The position numbers were made by a program, and so were the translations under genes. Below are positions 9,807-17,649 of a stretch of 64,000 nt of DNA, piece by piece (positions within the stretch are counted from its first letter, which is position 1; each line of letters opens with the position of its first letter). Location of the stretch: positions 2,232,001-2,296,000 of the forward strand of contig NZ_CP155576.1 of NCBI RefSeq assembly GCF_039693965.1. Direction: 5' to 3'. The stretch comes from Moraxella sp. K1664 (GTDB lineage: Bacteria > Pseudomonadota > Gammaproteobacteria > Pseudomonadales > Moraxellaceae). The notes beneath the pieces were generated by a model. It worked only from the letters and a program-made list of their open reading frames with translations, searched no databases and had not been told where the DNA came from.

Positions 9807-10688
9807 TTAGGTTGTTGCAAGTGGTTGTATTAACCCTAATTGGACTAAGTTTCTGTACTTAACAGGACTTAGTCCTTTTAATTTGCTCTTTATTCTATCA
9901 TGATTGTAGTAGTGTATGTACTCATCAATCACTTGTTTAAGTTCATCTGTTGATGTAAATGTGGTTGTCTCATAAAATATCTCTTGTTTTAGCGTACCAA
10001 AGAAGCTCTCTATCACAGCATTATCCAAACAATTGCCTTTTCTTGACATGCTTTGGGTTAAGCCTTGTTCTTTTAGGGTTTGTTGATACTGGTGCATTTG
10101 ATAGTGCCAGCCTTGGTCTGAATGAATGATGGGTTTGTCATCCATCTTTTCTTGGCTTAGCTTGGATAGGGCATCATTTAACATCTCTTTGACCAACTCA
10201 TACGTTGGTCTGTCCTTCATCGTATAACTGACAATCTCACCATTAAACAAGTCGATGATGGGCGATAGGTAGAGTTTTCTTTGAATGACACTGCCATCAT
10301 TTGCCTTGTCTTGTACTTTAAACTCTGTGATGTCTGTTGCCCACTTTTGATTGGGTTTGTCTGCTTTAAAGTCTCTTTTGAGTATATTGTCCTGAATGGT
10401 ATCTTTGCCCATTGTGCCTTTGTAAGTATTAAACTTACGTTGACGACGAACCAATGCTTTGAGTCCAAGTTTAGCCATCAGTCGTTGCACTCGTTTATGA
10501 TTAATGACCATGCCTTTTTGGGCAAGCTGATTGTTAAGCTCTGATGTGATTCTACGATAACCATACCTGCCCTTGTGTTGGTGGTAGATGTGGTTAATGT
10601 GTTCTTTTAAGTCAAGGTCTTTGTCAGGCTTTGTACTTTGACGAATGTGGTAATAAAACACACTTCTTGGCAAGTTTGACACTGCCAA
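9807..10688 (-). CDS. IS3-family transposase OrfB (DDE integrase core), copy A
   Basis: Catalytic half of the transposase. The rve-type core has the DDE residues: Asp in QKWATDITEF, Asp in YLSPIIDLFNGEIVSY and Glu in NAVIESFFGTLKQEI. The HTH_21-type N-terminal part (GRYGYRRITSELN) precedes it. The frame is -1 relative to orfA and has no ATG near the junction, so it should be made as an OrfAB fusion by frameshifting at the A-AAA-AAG heptamer inside orfA (see copy B). 293 residues counted from the first in-frame TTG. Confidence 0.93.
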   Translation of the reverse strand: MAVSNLPRSVFYYHIRQSTKPDKDLDLKEHINHIYHQHKGRYGYRRITSELNNQLAQKGMVINHKRVQRLMAKLGLKALVRRQRKFNTYKGTMGKDTIQDNILKRDFKADKPNQKWATDITEFKVQDKANDGSVIQRKLYLSPIIDLFNGEIVSYTMKDRPTYELVKEMLNDALSKLSQEKMDDKPIIHSDQGWHYQMHQYQQTLKEQGLTQSMSRKGNCLDNAVIESFFGTLKQEIFYETTTFTSTDELKQVIDEYIHYYNHDRIKSKLKGLSPVKYRNLVQLGLIQPLATT

Positions 10689-10729
10689 TAAGTCAGCAAG
10701 TTTGTGCTTATGCCTTAATTCTTGGATGA

Positions 10730-11266
10730 TCAGGACTTGTTCTTTGTTTGTACTGATTGTTCCTTTTGACGAATTAAGGCATCTAGCTTTTTTAGATAGT
10801 CATTCTCTGCTCTAAGATAGGCAAGTTCATCAAGCAAATCATCCACACTTTTTTCGTGGTCTTGTTTGGTTTTCCAAGTTGATTTGGTTTTATTAGCGTT
10901 GTGTTTGTTTGACATTGCTTTTTTGCCTTTGGGTTTGGGTATTAGTCCCATTATACCAAAGGCTTGGTAGGACTTTAACCAAGTTGACAGTAAAGAAGGT
11001 TGTGGCAGATTAAGCTCTATGGCAAGTTGTGTAAGCGATTTGCCCTGTTGTATGGCTTGAACGGCATTAAGCTTAAAATCTGTGTCATAGACAGCCTTTG
11101 TGTGTCGTCTTTTTATGCCATCAATGCCATGTGCTTGATAGAGTTTAACCCATAGCTCTACGGTTGTGTGGTTTAGATTAAAGTGTTTGGCGGTTTGTTT
11201 GTAGCCATGATGATTAAGATAATACCCAATCACAGACAGTTTAAAGTCGGTTGTGTATTTTGCCAT
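10730..11266 (-). CDS. IS3-family transposase OrfA (double helix-turn-helix), copy A
   Basis: DNA-binding half of the transposase, 178 residues from the ATG (MAKYTTDFKLSVIG). Two helix-turn-helix units (about residues 5-50 and 60-105, the second with SLTQLAIELNLPQPSLLSTW) and a C-terminal coiled-coil (DDLLDELAYLRAENDYLKK) fit the IS150 subgroup. A GTG three codons upstream is possible, but the ATG is preferred. Confidence 0.9.
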   Translation of the reverse strand: MAKYTTDFKLSVIGYYLNHHGYKQTAKHFNLNHTTVELWVKLYQAHGIDGIKRRHTKAVYDTDFKLNAVQAIQQGKSLTQLAIELNLPQPSLLSTWLKSYQAFGIMGLIPKPKGKKAMSNKHNANKTKSTWKTKQDHEKSVDDLLDELAYLRAENDYLKKLDALIRQKEQSVQTKNKS

Positions 11267-11314
11267 AAAAAGCACCCCAAAGGTTAGTGTGTCTAACTTT
11301 TGGGGTGCGGTTCA

Positions 11315-11340
11315 ATGGTCTGCCTTGTTTTTTGGTTTTT
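11315..11340 (+). terminator. Downstream half of a terminator split by IS3 copy A
   Basis: TGCCTTGTTTTTT (11321-11333) pairs with AAAAAGGGCA at 9751-9760 on the other side of the insertion sequence (one G.T pair and one mismatch) and supplies the T tract. Before insertion this would have been a terminator for the gene at 8911-9669. Confidence 0.65.
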
Positions 11341-11425
11341 TGGGATTGAAATTTTATGGAAATTTTTTTCTTATTATCAAAGAGTTTGCAGAAAAAATAT
11401 TTAATAAATAAAATTTTCTATTTAA

Positions 11426-11457
11426 AAGGTGCGTGTTACGCACCCTACCATACTATT
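11426..11457. repeat. Short palindromic repeat (GGTGCGT-ACGCACC family), partial
   Basis: GGTGCGT-GTT-ACGCACC followed by CTACCATACT. It matches the right part of the perfect palindrome at 11914-11954; the outer left arm is missing here. It precedes the small gene at 11484. Confidence 0.7.
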
Positions 11458-11471
11458 TTGTGTAGTTAGGG

Positions 11472-11477
11472 TATAAT
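11472..11477 (+). promoter_or_regulatory. -10 element (TATAAT) next to a start codon
   Basis: A consensus TATAAT whose last base is only 6 bases before the ATG at 11484. If used, transcription would begin at or next to the start codon and the message would be leaderless or nearly so. No good -35 is visible. Confidence 0.4.
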
Positions 11478-11483
11478 CTTTAT

Positions 11484-11849
11484 ATGTCAAAAATATTCTA
11501 TCATGAAGAATGGGCGAACACTGCCTCTCTTTTGGGGTTGATTCTTTATCCAGTAGTCATTATTGCCATGCTTATGTCGAACCATTATGGCTATTCTGAA
11601 TTTAAACTAAAAAGTTATAATAAATTTTTCCTCTTCTTCTCGTGTGGTTATATGGTGGTTTTTGTTAAAATTGATGAATTTTTTAAGAAAAAATATGTCA
11701 ATCAAGATCTGATAAAAACAGATGATAAGTACGAATATAAAGATCAATACCCAATATTCATGGCAATATTATATTGGCTGTTTTGTTTCTTTCAATCAGC
11801 TTTCGTGCCTGCTATGCTTTTAACATTTGTATTACTATACTCCAAATAA
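11484..11849 (+). CDS. Hypothetical small integral membrane protein
   Basis: 121 residues of no family I recognise. Hydrophobic segments lie at about residues 14-32 (ASLLGLILYPVVIIAMLM), 48-62 and 92-118 (FMAILYWLFCFFQS, AMLLTFVLLYS). A charged Lys/Asp-rich loop (about 64-88) separates them, which suggests an inner-membrane protein with three or four segments. There is no obvious ribosome site, and a TATAAT sits just upstream, so it may be expressed from a leaderless message. It is AT-rich compared with the metabolic genes and is flanked on both sides by the same short palindromic repeat family (11426-11457, 11914-11954). Confidence 0.6.
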   Translation: MSKIFYHEEWANTASLLGLILYPVVIIAMLMSNHYGYSEFKLKSYNKFFLFFSCGYMVVFVKIDEFFKKKYVNQDLIKTDDKYEYKDQYPIFMAILYWLFCFFQSAFVPAMLLTFVLLYSK

Positions 11850-11913
11850 ATACACTCAACAAACCACAAAATCACCACACACCCCCATGTTCCAAAACAA
11901 CTCATCTAAATCA

Positions 11914-11954
11914 TCAGTATGGTAGGGTGCGTATTACGCACCCTACCATACTGA
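11914..11954. repeat. Perfect 19-bp-arm palindrome
   Basis: TCAGTATGGTAGGGTGCGT, loop ATT, then its exact reverse complement. It is the longest perfect hairpin I found. The same core (GGTGCGT..ACGCACC) recurs at 11426-11457 and, in another context, at 22681-22719 and 27338-27376. There is no T tract of note, so it is more likely a dispersed repeat than a dedicated terminator. Confidence 0.85.
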
Positions 11955-12042
11955 GTATGTCTTTTTTATTTTTATTGAGTGTAAATTTGAGTTCAAAAGG
12001 GTGAGGTTTATAAAATTGCTGTTTTTTTATGGAAAAACAAAA

Positions 12043-12696
12043 ATGTTTAAAAAACCCTTATCATTTATTTTAATATCATCACTACTATTATTGGGTTGTG
12101 ATTTTAGACCTGCTCATAAAGTCATAGAATATCAAGAGGAGGTAAAACTATCCGATGGTAGTTTTATATGGGTGGATATTAAAAGACATTATAGATTGGC
12201 AGGAGAACCTTTTCAAAAAGCAAACTATTTACCCAGTATTGTAGAGATTAGTTGGGATACGGGGTTTCCTAATGTGGGTAGGCAGTCATTATCATTTGTA
12301 GATGATATTTATTTGCTTGACAAGATAGATGGCAAATGGTATGTCATTGGAAATACCTATGGACAAGCTTATGATTTTGATAATTCTAAGTTGCATAATT
12401 GCGTAACAAGCGGTACTTATACGCCAAGAATGCACATATCACCAATATGTCTTGTTGTTCTTGATGAGAAAGGTAAATATCAACAAATGTCAAAGGGTAT
12501 TGTGACAGATGTTACTTTCAATATTCTAAGAGTTCGTTTTATAGATACCCTAAGCAAACCGCCTACTGAATTAAATAATCAAAAGTTAATTTGGCAACAA
12601 AAACTTGATTTGCAACAACATCAACCTGAATTTTCACGCAACATAGGCAAAACTTACCAAGCCTATTATGACCCTAAGGAGTATGGTTATGAATAA
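12043..12696 (+). CDS. Hypothetical lipoprotein
   Basis: 217 residues from the ATG at 12043, chosen because it begins a lipoprotein signal (MFKKPLSFILISSLLLLGC) with the lipobox LLLGC and the lipidated cysteine at residue 19. The open frame runs 14 codons further upstream. The mature part is beta-rich, with blocks such as EVKLSDGSFIWVDIKRHY and SFVDDIYLLDKIDGKWYVIG; I do not recognise a named family. It is probably anchored to the periplasmic face of a membrane. The upstream spacer holds a palindrome, and the gene is more AT-rich than the neighbouring hydrolase. Confidence 0.7.
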   Translation: MFKKPLSFILISSLLLLGCDFRPAHKVIEYQEEVKLSDGSFIWVDIKRHYRLAGEPFQKANYLPSIVEISWDTGFPNVGRQSLSFVDDIYLLDKIDGKWYVIGNTYGQAYDFDNSKLHNCVTSGTYTPRMHISPICLVVLDEKGKYQQMSKGIVTDVTFNILRVRFIDTLSKPPTELNNQKLIWQQKLDLQQHQPEFSRNIGKTYQAYYDPKEYGYE

Positions 12697-12739
12697 TACA
12701 GATGTATCAAAGAATGCAGTGTATGCTATCTTGTAGATT

Positions 12740-12768
12740 TTGAATTTTCCCCCAAATTCTTATACAAT
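12740..12768 (+). promoter_or_regulatory. Promoter for the serine hydrolase gene
   Basis: TTGAAT (12740-12745), a 17-base spacer, TACAAT (12763-12768), 28 bases before the ATG at 12797. Confidence 0.5.
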
Positions 12769-12796
12769 AAGCCATTTTTATCATTAGGTACAGACC

Positions 12797-14044
12797 ATGT
12801 GGCAAGATTTTCCCGAACTGCTTTCTAAATTACAATTTGACGACTCGCCTGCCGGTGGCTCACTGGTCATCACTCACAAAGGCGAGACGGTGGTAAACAC
12901 CGCCATAGGGCAAGCCTTGCCACACCAAGACTGGCACGCCCACACACTATCGGTAAATTTCTCTATCGGCAAAGGCGTGATGGCGACCCTTGTGGCGGTG
13001 CTGGTCTCAAAGGGGCTACTAGACTATGATACGCCCATTAGTTCGTATTGGGCGGAGTTTGGGGTAGGGGGCAAAGAGCATATCACGCCACGCCACATCT
13101 TGACCCACACCGCAGGGCTGTTTAACATCACCACGCTCACCCATGACACCGATGAGCTGACCGACTGGCAGACGATGACCGCCAAAGTCGCCCAAATGTC
13201 GCCTGACACCCCCAAAGGGCAGGACGAACAGGGCTATGGCAGTGCGTATAGTGCGTTGGTTTCGGGGTGGATTTTGGGGGGATTGGTGGAGCGTATATCG
13301 GGATTACCCTTGCAACACGCCCTAGATGAATACCTTGCTACGCCCTTAGGCATACAGGGCGAGCTGTATTATGGACTACCTGCCGATAAGCTAGGGCAAG
13401 TTGCCAAGCCAGTGCGGTATTTTGATGGCACGCCCACCACCAAACGCAAACCAACCCTAAAACCTGACACCCCAGAGATGTTGGCGGTCTATGCAGGGCT
13501 TGACATCACGCCATTGTGGGCGGATAAAGCAGAGACGCTTGGTACATCTGGCATTAATAAGCTGTATTTTGACACCGCCAAGATGAACCTTGTCAATTAT
13601 AAAAACGCACTCATGCCAAACGGACGTGATGGCGTGGAATATCATCATGATAAGGTGTTGCAAGCGGTCATTCCTGCCGCCAATGGGGTCTCTACCGCTC
13701 ACGCCCTAGCGACTATTTATGCCATGCACGCCAATGGTGGCGTATGGCAAGGGCAAACGCTCATCACGCCTGCGGTACTTGCTGACATGCGTGCGGTGCG
13801 TGTGGACGGTTTTGATGCGGTCATGCCTGCCAATATGCGGTGGCGGTCGGGTTTTCATCGCCTGTTTAGCTTGCAACACACGCCAAACGCCTACGGACAC
13901 ATGGGTTATAATGGCTCGGTGGCGTTCTGCGACCCTGACAGGCACTTGTCGTTTGCCTTTATTCATAATTTTGATACAACCATGCTAAATGACGTACGTC
14001 AGTTTGTACTATCAGAGACGGCAATCGCTCGCACCACGCCTTAA
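12797..14044 (+). CDS. Serine hydrolase of the beta-lactamase / penicillin-binding-protein-like family
   Basis: 415 residues. The class C beta-lactamase/EstB-type SxxK motif is SIGK (about residues 57-60, in VNFSIGKGVMATLVAVL). A tyrosine motif follows (GYGSAYSALVSGWILGG), and a C-terminal glycine-rich strand (YGHMGYNGSVAF) stands where the KTG-like motif would be. There is no signal peptide, so it is probably a cytoplasmic esterase or amidase rather than a periplasmic beta-lactamase. The substrate cannot be told from sequence. The frame ends just before the ilvE promoter. Confidence 0.82.
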   Translation: MWQDFPELLSKLQFDDSPAGGSLVITHKGETVVNTAIGQALPHQDWHAHTLSVNFSIGKGVMATLVAVLVSKGLLDYDTPISSYWAEFGVGGKEHITPRHILTHTAGLFNITTLTHDTDELTDWQTMTAKVAQMSPDTPKGQDEQGYGSAYSALVSGWILGGLVERISGLPLQHALDEYLATPLGIQGELYYGLPADKLGQVAKPVRYFDGTPTTKRKPTLKPDTPEMLAVYAGLDITPLWADKAETLGTSGINKLYFDTAKMNLVNYKNALMPNGRDGVEYHHDKVLQAVIPAANGVSTAHALATIYAMHANGGVWQGQTLITPAVLADMRAVRVDGFDAVMPANMRWRSGFHRLFSLQHTPNAYGHMGYNGSVAFCDPDRHLSFAFIHNFDTTMLNDVRQFVLSETAIARTTP

Positions 14045-14051
14045 AAAACTA

Positions 14052-14079
14052 TTGCAAAACGCCCAAACGGTGTTATAAT
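14052..14079 (+). promoter_or_regulatory. ilvE promoter
   Basis: TTGCAA (14052-14057), 16-base spacer, TATAAT (14074-14079) with an upstream TGT resembling an extended -10. It begins 7 bases after the hydrolase stop codon, giving a leader of about 75 bases before ilvE. Confidence 0.65.
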
Positions 14080-14161
14080 CATGCGATTACTTTTATTTTA
14101 TGAACGCTCTAAGTTTATAAAATAATTTTATTAAAAGCTCTTTTTTATCAAGGAAAAACTT

Positions 14162-15094
14162 ATGAGTTTAGCAACCCAAGACGGCAAAATGTGGCTAGAT
14201 GGCGAACTAATCAACCAACCTGATGCCAAAGTCCACGTTTTGACCCACAGCCTGCATTATGGTTTGGCGGTTTTTGAAGGCGTGCGTGCCTATCAGACCC
14301 CTGACGGACGTACCGCCATTTTCCGTCTGCATGAACACACCGAACGTCTGCTTAATTCTGCCAAAATTTTTCAGCTAGACGTGCGTTATAGCCATGATGA
14401 GCTGGTCAAAGCCCAAAAAGACGTGGTGCGTGAAAATGGCTTGGCGTCTGCCTATATTCGTCCGCTCATCTGGGTGGGTTCAGAAAAGCTCGGTATCGCC
14501 GCCAAAGACAATACCATTCATTCAGCCGTTGCTGCATGGCACTGGGGGGCATATCTGGGCGAAGATGGTATCAAAAATGGTATCCGTGCCAAAACATCAA
14601 GCTATACACACCATCACCCTAACGTAACCATGTGTAAGGCAAAAGCCGCCGCCAACTATCCTGTCTCTATTCTAGCCAACCAAGAAGCGACCAAAGCAGG
14701 CTATGATGAAGCCATTCTTATGGACCCACTGGGCTACGTATGTCAAGGCTCGGGCGAGAACTTATTTTTGGTGAAAAATGGCGAGCTGCATACCCCAGAC
14801 CTTGCAGGCGGAGCGTTAGACGGCATTACTCGCCGTACGATTATTGAGTTCGCTCATGATTTGGGTATCAAAGTCGTAGAACGCCGTATCACTCGTGATG
14901 AGTTCTACCTTGCCGATGAGATTTTTATGACAGGCACCGCTGCCGAAGTTACCCCAATCCGTGAATATGATGACCGTGTCATCGGTAAGGGCGGACGTGG
15001 CGAGCTGACCGAAAAACTACAAACCTTGTATTTTGACGTGGTGCAAGGGCGTAATGACAAATACAAGCACTGGTTATCTTTTGTTGATGAATAA
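14162..15094 (+). CDS. ilvE: Branched-chain amino acid aminotransferase
   Basis: PLP-dependent transamination between glutamate and the keto acids of Leu, Ile and Val; the last biosynthetic step for these amino acids. 310 residues, the usual size. Fold-type IV landmarks: HSLHYGLAVFEGVRAY near residues 29-44, the Schiff-base lysine (Lys161 by alignment with the MCKAKAAANYP segment), and the C-terminal block EIFMTGTAAEVTPIREYDDR. An AAGG ribosome site (GGAAAAAC stretch) precedes the ATG. A single-gene unit with its own promoter and terminator. Confidence 0.95.
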   Translation: MSLATQDGKMWLDGELINQPDAKVHVLTHSLHYGLAVFEGVRAYQTPDGRTAIFRLHEHTERLLNSAKIFQLDVRYSHDELVKAQKDVVRENGLASAYIRPLIWVGSEKLGIAAKDNTIHSAVAAWHWGAYLGEDGIKNGIRAKTSSYTHHHPNVTMCKAKAAANYPVSILANQEATKAGYDEAILMDPLGYVCQGSGENLFLVKNGELHTPDLAGGALDGITRRTIIEFAHDLGIKVVERRITRDEFYLADEIFMTGTAAEVTPIREYDDRVIGKGGRGELTEKLQTLYFDVVQGRNDKYKHWLSFVDE

Positions 15095-15117
15095 TCAAAT
15101 TTGATTGAGTTTTTAAC

Positions 15118-15150
15118 AATCCCCAAGATATGATGTTTTGGGGATTTTTA
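15118..15150 (+). terminator. Rho-independent terminator after ilvE
   Basis: AATCCCCAA (15118-15126) and TTGGGGATT (15138-15146) form a perfect stem followed by TTTA. Confidence 0.88.
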
Positions 15151-15196
15151 TTCATCAAAATTTTTAAACTTTTTTATAAAAATTATCAATTTTTGC

Positions 15197-15225
15197 TTGC
15201 AAATAATAATAATTATTGCTAATAT
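15197..15225 (+). promoter_or_regulatory. bfd promoter with likely Fur site
   Basis: TTGCAA (15197-15202), 17-base spacer, TAATAT (15220-15225). The spacer is an imperfect palindrome of AAT/ATT steps (GCAAATAATAATAATTATTGC) resembling the Fur box family (GATAATGATAATCATTATC). Its position between -35 and -10 would allow iron-dependent repression, as expected for bfd. The Fur assignment is inferred from resemblance and context. Confidence 0.55.
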
Positions 15226-15310
15226 AACGCCATAAGTTAATAAGAATAACCGTTCTTATTTTCGTTTAAAAAATAGCCGATCCACAACAGCATTCACCAA
15301 GGACTTCGCC

Positions 15311-15505
15311 ATGTATGTTTGTATTTGCCATGACATCAAAGACACCCAAATCAAAACTGCCATGCTACAAGGCGTTGATAGTGTAGAAGCGTTGCAAAGT
15401 GAGCTACTGGTCGGCACTTGTTGTGGCTGTTGTATGCCAATGGTGCAGGACTTGGTTGATGAACATCATGCCAAATATGTGGCGGTAGATGCCATGGCGG
15501 TGTGA
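15311..15505 (+). CDS. bfd: Bacterioferritin-associated ferredoxin
   Basis: A 64-residue [2Fe-2S] protein that passes electrons to bacterioferritin heme so that stored ferric iron can be released. The cluster ligands are visible: Cys4 and Cys6 (MYVCICHDI) and Cys38/Cys41-type pair in GTCCGCCMP. An ATG follows AAGGACTTCGCC. Its location just before bfrA-bfrB fits the role. Confidence 0.93.
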   Translation: MYVCICHDIKDTQIKTAMLQGVDSVEALQSELLVGTCCGCCMPMVQDLVDEHHAKYVAVDAMAV

Positions 15506-15846
15506 TTACTGGTATTTTTTGTAAATATTTGGTAAATTTATTGCTATTATATTTCTGAATATAAGCGTCTTTGCACAATCTTAGCTAGATTAAAATTATC
15601 AATCAATAGTCATTTTCAAGTTGATAAAATTAACTAATAAGCCTTATTATTTGCAAATCATTAAAATGGTAAAAGGAATTGTCATCAATAATAAAAATAA
15701 CAACATAATCAATAACTTAGCATATTTGCCAAAACCATTTTCTCCAATTCACCTAAGATGATTTCTTAGGTGAAAATTTTTGTTATTGTAATAGCCATTC
15801 TCACAGCGTAAGTCGTTCGCAGTTCCTTTGCCATACAAATACCCCC
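15506..15846. other. Spacer between bfd and bfrA
   Basis: AT-rich, with no credible gene on either strand. The only clear structure is the hairpin CACCTAAGA (15750-15758) / TCTTAGGTG (15764-15772) followed by AAAATTTTT, possibly a weak terminator. Confidence 0.5.
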
Positions 15847-15874
15847 TTGTCAATCCCTATCTTTGTGCTATGAT
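15847..15874 (+). promoter_or_regulatory. bfrA promoter
   Basis: TTGTCA (15847-15852), 16-base spacer, TATGAT (15869-15874). The predicted start is near 15881 with a leader of about 48 bases. I see no Fur-like palindrome here. Confidence 0.65.
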
Positions 15875-15928
15875 ATGTCCCATACAGCATTTGCTGATTT
15901 TCCCTTTATCTAACACAGGATTTTTATC

Positions 15929-16423
15929 ATGAAATCATCTCAAAAAGTCATTGATTATCTAAATTTCTTATTGGCGGGCGAATTGGGTGCCAGAGACCAG
16001 TATTTTATCCATTCACAAATGTACGCTGAATGGGAATTGGGTAAATTGCACGACCGCATTTATCACGAAATGGAAGACGAGACCCTACATGCACGCCTGA
16101 TTATCAACCGTATCATCATGCTAGGCGGTACGCCAAATATGCAAGTGGGCGAGATTAACATCGGTGCCGATGTGCCTGCCATGCTAAAAAGCGATTTGGA
16201 GCTAGAATACACCGTGCAAGAACACCTAAAAGAAGGGATTGCTATCTGTGAAGCCGAGCGTGATTATGTAACCCGTGATATGCTCGTGCGTCAGTTAGAA
16301 GACACTGAGCAAGACCACGCCCACTGGCTAGAAAAACAACTACGCTTGATTGAGCTGATGGGATTACAAAACTACCTACAAAGCCAAAGTGCTGAGCCTA
16401 ACATGGTCGGTGCCACGCACTAA
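15929..16423 (+). CDS. bfrA: Bacterioferritin, ferroxidase-type subunit (BfrA)
   Basis: Subunit of the 24-mer iron-storage shell; oxidises Fe2+ at a di-iron site. 164 residues. The ferroxidase ligands are present: Glu18, Glu51, His54, Glu93 (the E. coli Glu94 equivalent), Glu127 and His130. The residue that binds heme in other bacterioferritins (Met52) is Thr here, so this subunit probably does not hold heme. AGGA lies 8 bases before the ATG. A terminator separates it from bfrB 96 bases on. Confidence 0.94.
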   Translation: MKSSQKVIDYLNFLLAGELGARDQYFIHSQMYAEWELGKLHDRIYHEMEDETLHARLIINRIIMLGGTPNMQVGEINIGADVPAMLKSDLELEYTVQEHLKEGIAICEAERDYVTRDMLVRQLEDTEQDHAHWLEKQLRLIELMGLQNYLQSQSAEPNMVGATH

Positions 16424-16450
16424 GTAGGGCGATAAGGCAGAAAAAGGTAA

Positions 16451-16478
16451 AAAAGGGGGTGTGTATGCACCCTTTTTT
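16451..16478 (+). terminator. Rho-independent terminator after bfrA
   Basis: GGGTG / CACCC stem extended by A-T pairs, loop TGTATG, then TTTTTT. It may allow bfrA to be made in excess of bfrB if read-through or a second promoter serves bfrB. Confidence 0.85.
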
Positions 16479-16519
16479 AAAAAATTAAACGTTGAAATTA
16501 AAGATAAAAAGGTAATAAC

Positions 16520-16993
16520 ATGAAAGGCGATAAAGACGTTATCCGTCAGTTAAATTTGGTATTGGGTCAGTCCCTAATTGCCATTAACCAGTATTTTTTG
16601 CACGCTCGTATCGTCAAAAATTGGGGCGTGGAAGAGCTAAACGACTCATTTTTTAAGCAGTCCATTCGTGAGATGAAATGGTCAGATGAGCTGATTGAGC
16701 GGGTTTTGCTGTTAGAAGGTTTGCCAAACTTACAAGATTTGGGTAAGCTCATGATTGGCGAGACCGTAGAAGAGATTTTGGCGTGTGATTTGCGTTTGGA
16801 AAAGCGTAAACATGACGTGTTGGTAGAAGCGATTGATGTATGTACCGCCAAGCGTGATTTTGTTTCTCGTGAGCTACTCATCAAGCTAAAAGACGGCAAT
16901 GAAGAATACGAAGACTGGCTAGAAACCCAGCAAGAGAAGATTGCGGACATCGGCATTCAAAACTATATCCAATTACAATCAAGCGATGATTGA
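16520..16993 (+). CDS. bfrB: Bacterioferritin, heme-binding-type subunit (BfrB)
   Basis: 157 residues, a bacterioferritin homologue and partner of BfrA. The pattern is the reverse of BfrA: Met52, the axial heme ligand, is kept (IREMKWSDE), while ferroxidase ligands are lost (Glu18 to Ser, His54 to Trp, His130 to Tyr). It should supply the heme/electron-entry site in a mixed shell, and Bfd would dock there. This two-subunit arrangement is known for Neisseria BfrA/BfrB. AAAAAGGTAA precedes the ATG. Its terminator has been split by IS3 copy B. Confidence 0.93.
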   Translation: MKGDKDVIRQLNLVLGQSLIAINQYFLHARIVKNWGVEELNDSFFKQSIREMKWSDELIERVLLLEGLPNLQDLGKLMIGETVEEILACDLRLEKRKHDVLVEAIDVCTAKRDFVSRELLIKLKDGNEEYEDWLETQQEKIADIGIQNYIQLQSSDD

Positions 16994-17071
16994 TAAACGG
17001 ATAAACAATAAAAAGGGCGTTCATGAACCGCACCCCAAAAGTTAGACACACTAACCTTTGGGGTGCTTTTT

Positions 17072-17608
17072 ATGGCAAAATACACAACCGACTTTAAACT
17101 GTCTGTGATTGGGTATTATCTTAATCATCATGGCTACAAACAAACCGCCAAACACTTTAATCTAAACCACACAACCGTAGAGCTATGGGTTAAACTCTAT
17201 CAAGCACATGGCATTGATGGCATAAAAAGACGACACACAAAGGCTGTCTATGACACAGATTTTAAGCTTAATGCCGTTCAAGCCATACAACAGGGCAAAT
17301 CGCTTACACAACTTGCCATAGAGCTTAATCTGCCACAACCTTCTTTACTGTCAACTTGGTTAAAGTCCTACCAAGCCTTTGGTATAATGGGACTAATACC
17401 CAAACCCAAAGGCAAAAAAGCAATGTCAAACAAACACAACGCTAATAAAACCAAATCAACTTGGAAAACCAAACAAGACCACGAAAAAAGTGTGGATGAT
17501 TTGCTTGATGAACTTGCCTATCTTAGAGCAGAGAATGACTATCTAAAAAAGCTAGATGCCTTAATTCGTCAAAAGGAACAATCAGTACAAACAAAGAACA
17601 AGTCCTGA
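17072..17608 (+). CDS. IS3-family transposase OrfA, copy B
   Basis: 178 residues, identical in sequence to the copy A product: two helix-turn-helix units and a leucine-rich coiled coil. Within its 3' end, A-AAA-AAG at 17545-17551 is in the correct phase (codons CTA AAA AAG) for -1 slippage into orfB, and the orfB frame is open from there on. This is the standard IS3-family way of making the OrfAB transposase. Confidence 0.9.
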   Translation: MAKYTTDFKLSVIGYYLNHHGYKQTAKHFNLNHTTVELWVKLYQAHGIDGIKRRHTKAVYDTDFKLNAVQAIQQGKSLTQLAIELNLPQPSLLSTWLKSYQAFGIMGLIPKPKGKKAMSNKHNANKTKSTWKTKQDHEKSVDDLLDELAYLRAENDYLKKLDALIRQKEQSVQTKNKS

Positions 17609-17649
17609 TCATCCAAGAATTAAGGCATAAGCACAAACTTGCTGACTTA

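Larger units (their letters stand above)
9770..11314 (-). mobile_element. IS3-family (IS150-like) insertion sequence, copy A, intact
   Basis: 1545 bp. The ends are imperfect inverted repeats starting TGAACCG (TGAACCGACCCCCAAAT and, on the other strand, TGAACCGCACCCCAAAA). It carries orfA and orfB and is almost identical to copy B at 17024-18568; one synonymous orfB difference was noticed (ACA versus ACC near 10330). It lies in the loop of an inverted repeat, with AAAAAGGGCA at 9751-9760 on the left and TGCCTTGTTTTTT at 11321-11333 on the right, i.e. inside a terminator that would have served the mipA-like gene. No clear 3-bp target duplication is visible. Confidence 0.95.

Noticed and set aside
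12797-14044. Antibiotic-resistance beta-lactamase
   Set aside because: It has the SxxK fold motif but no signal peptide and no clear KTG triad; more like an EstB-type esterase.
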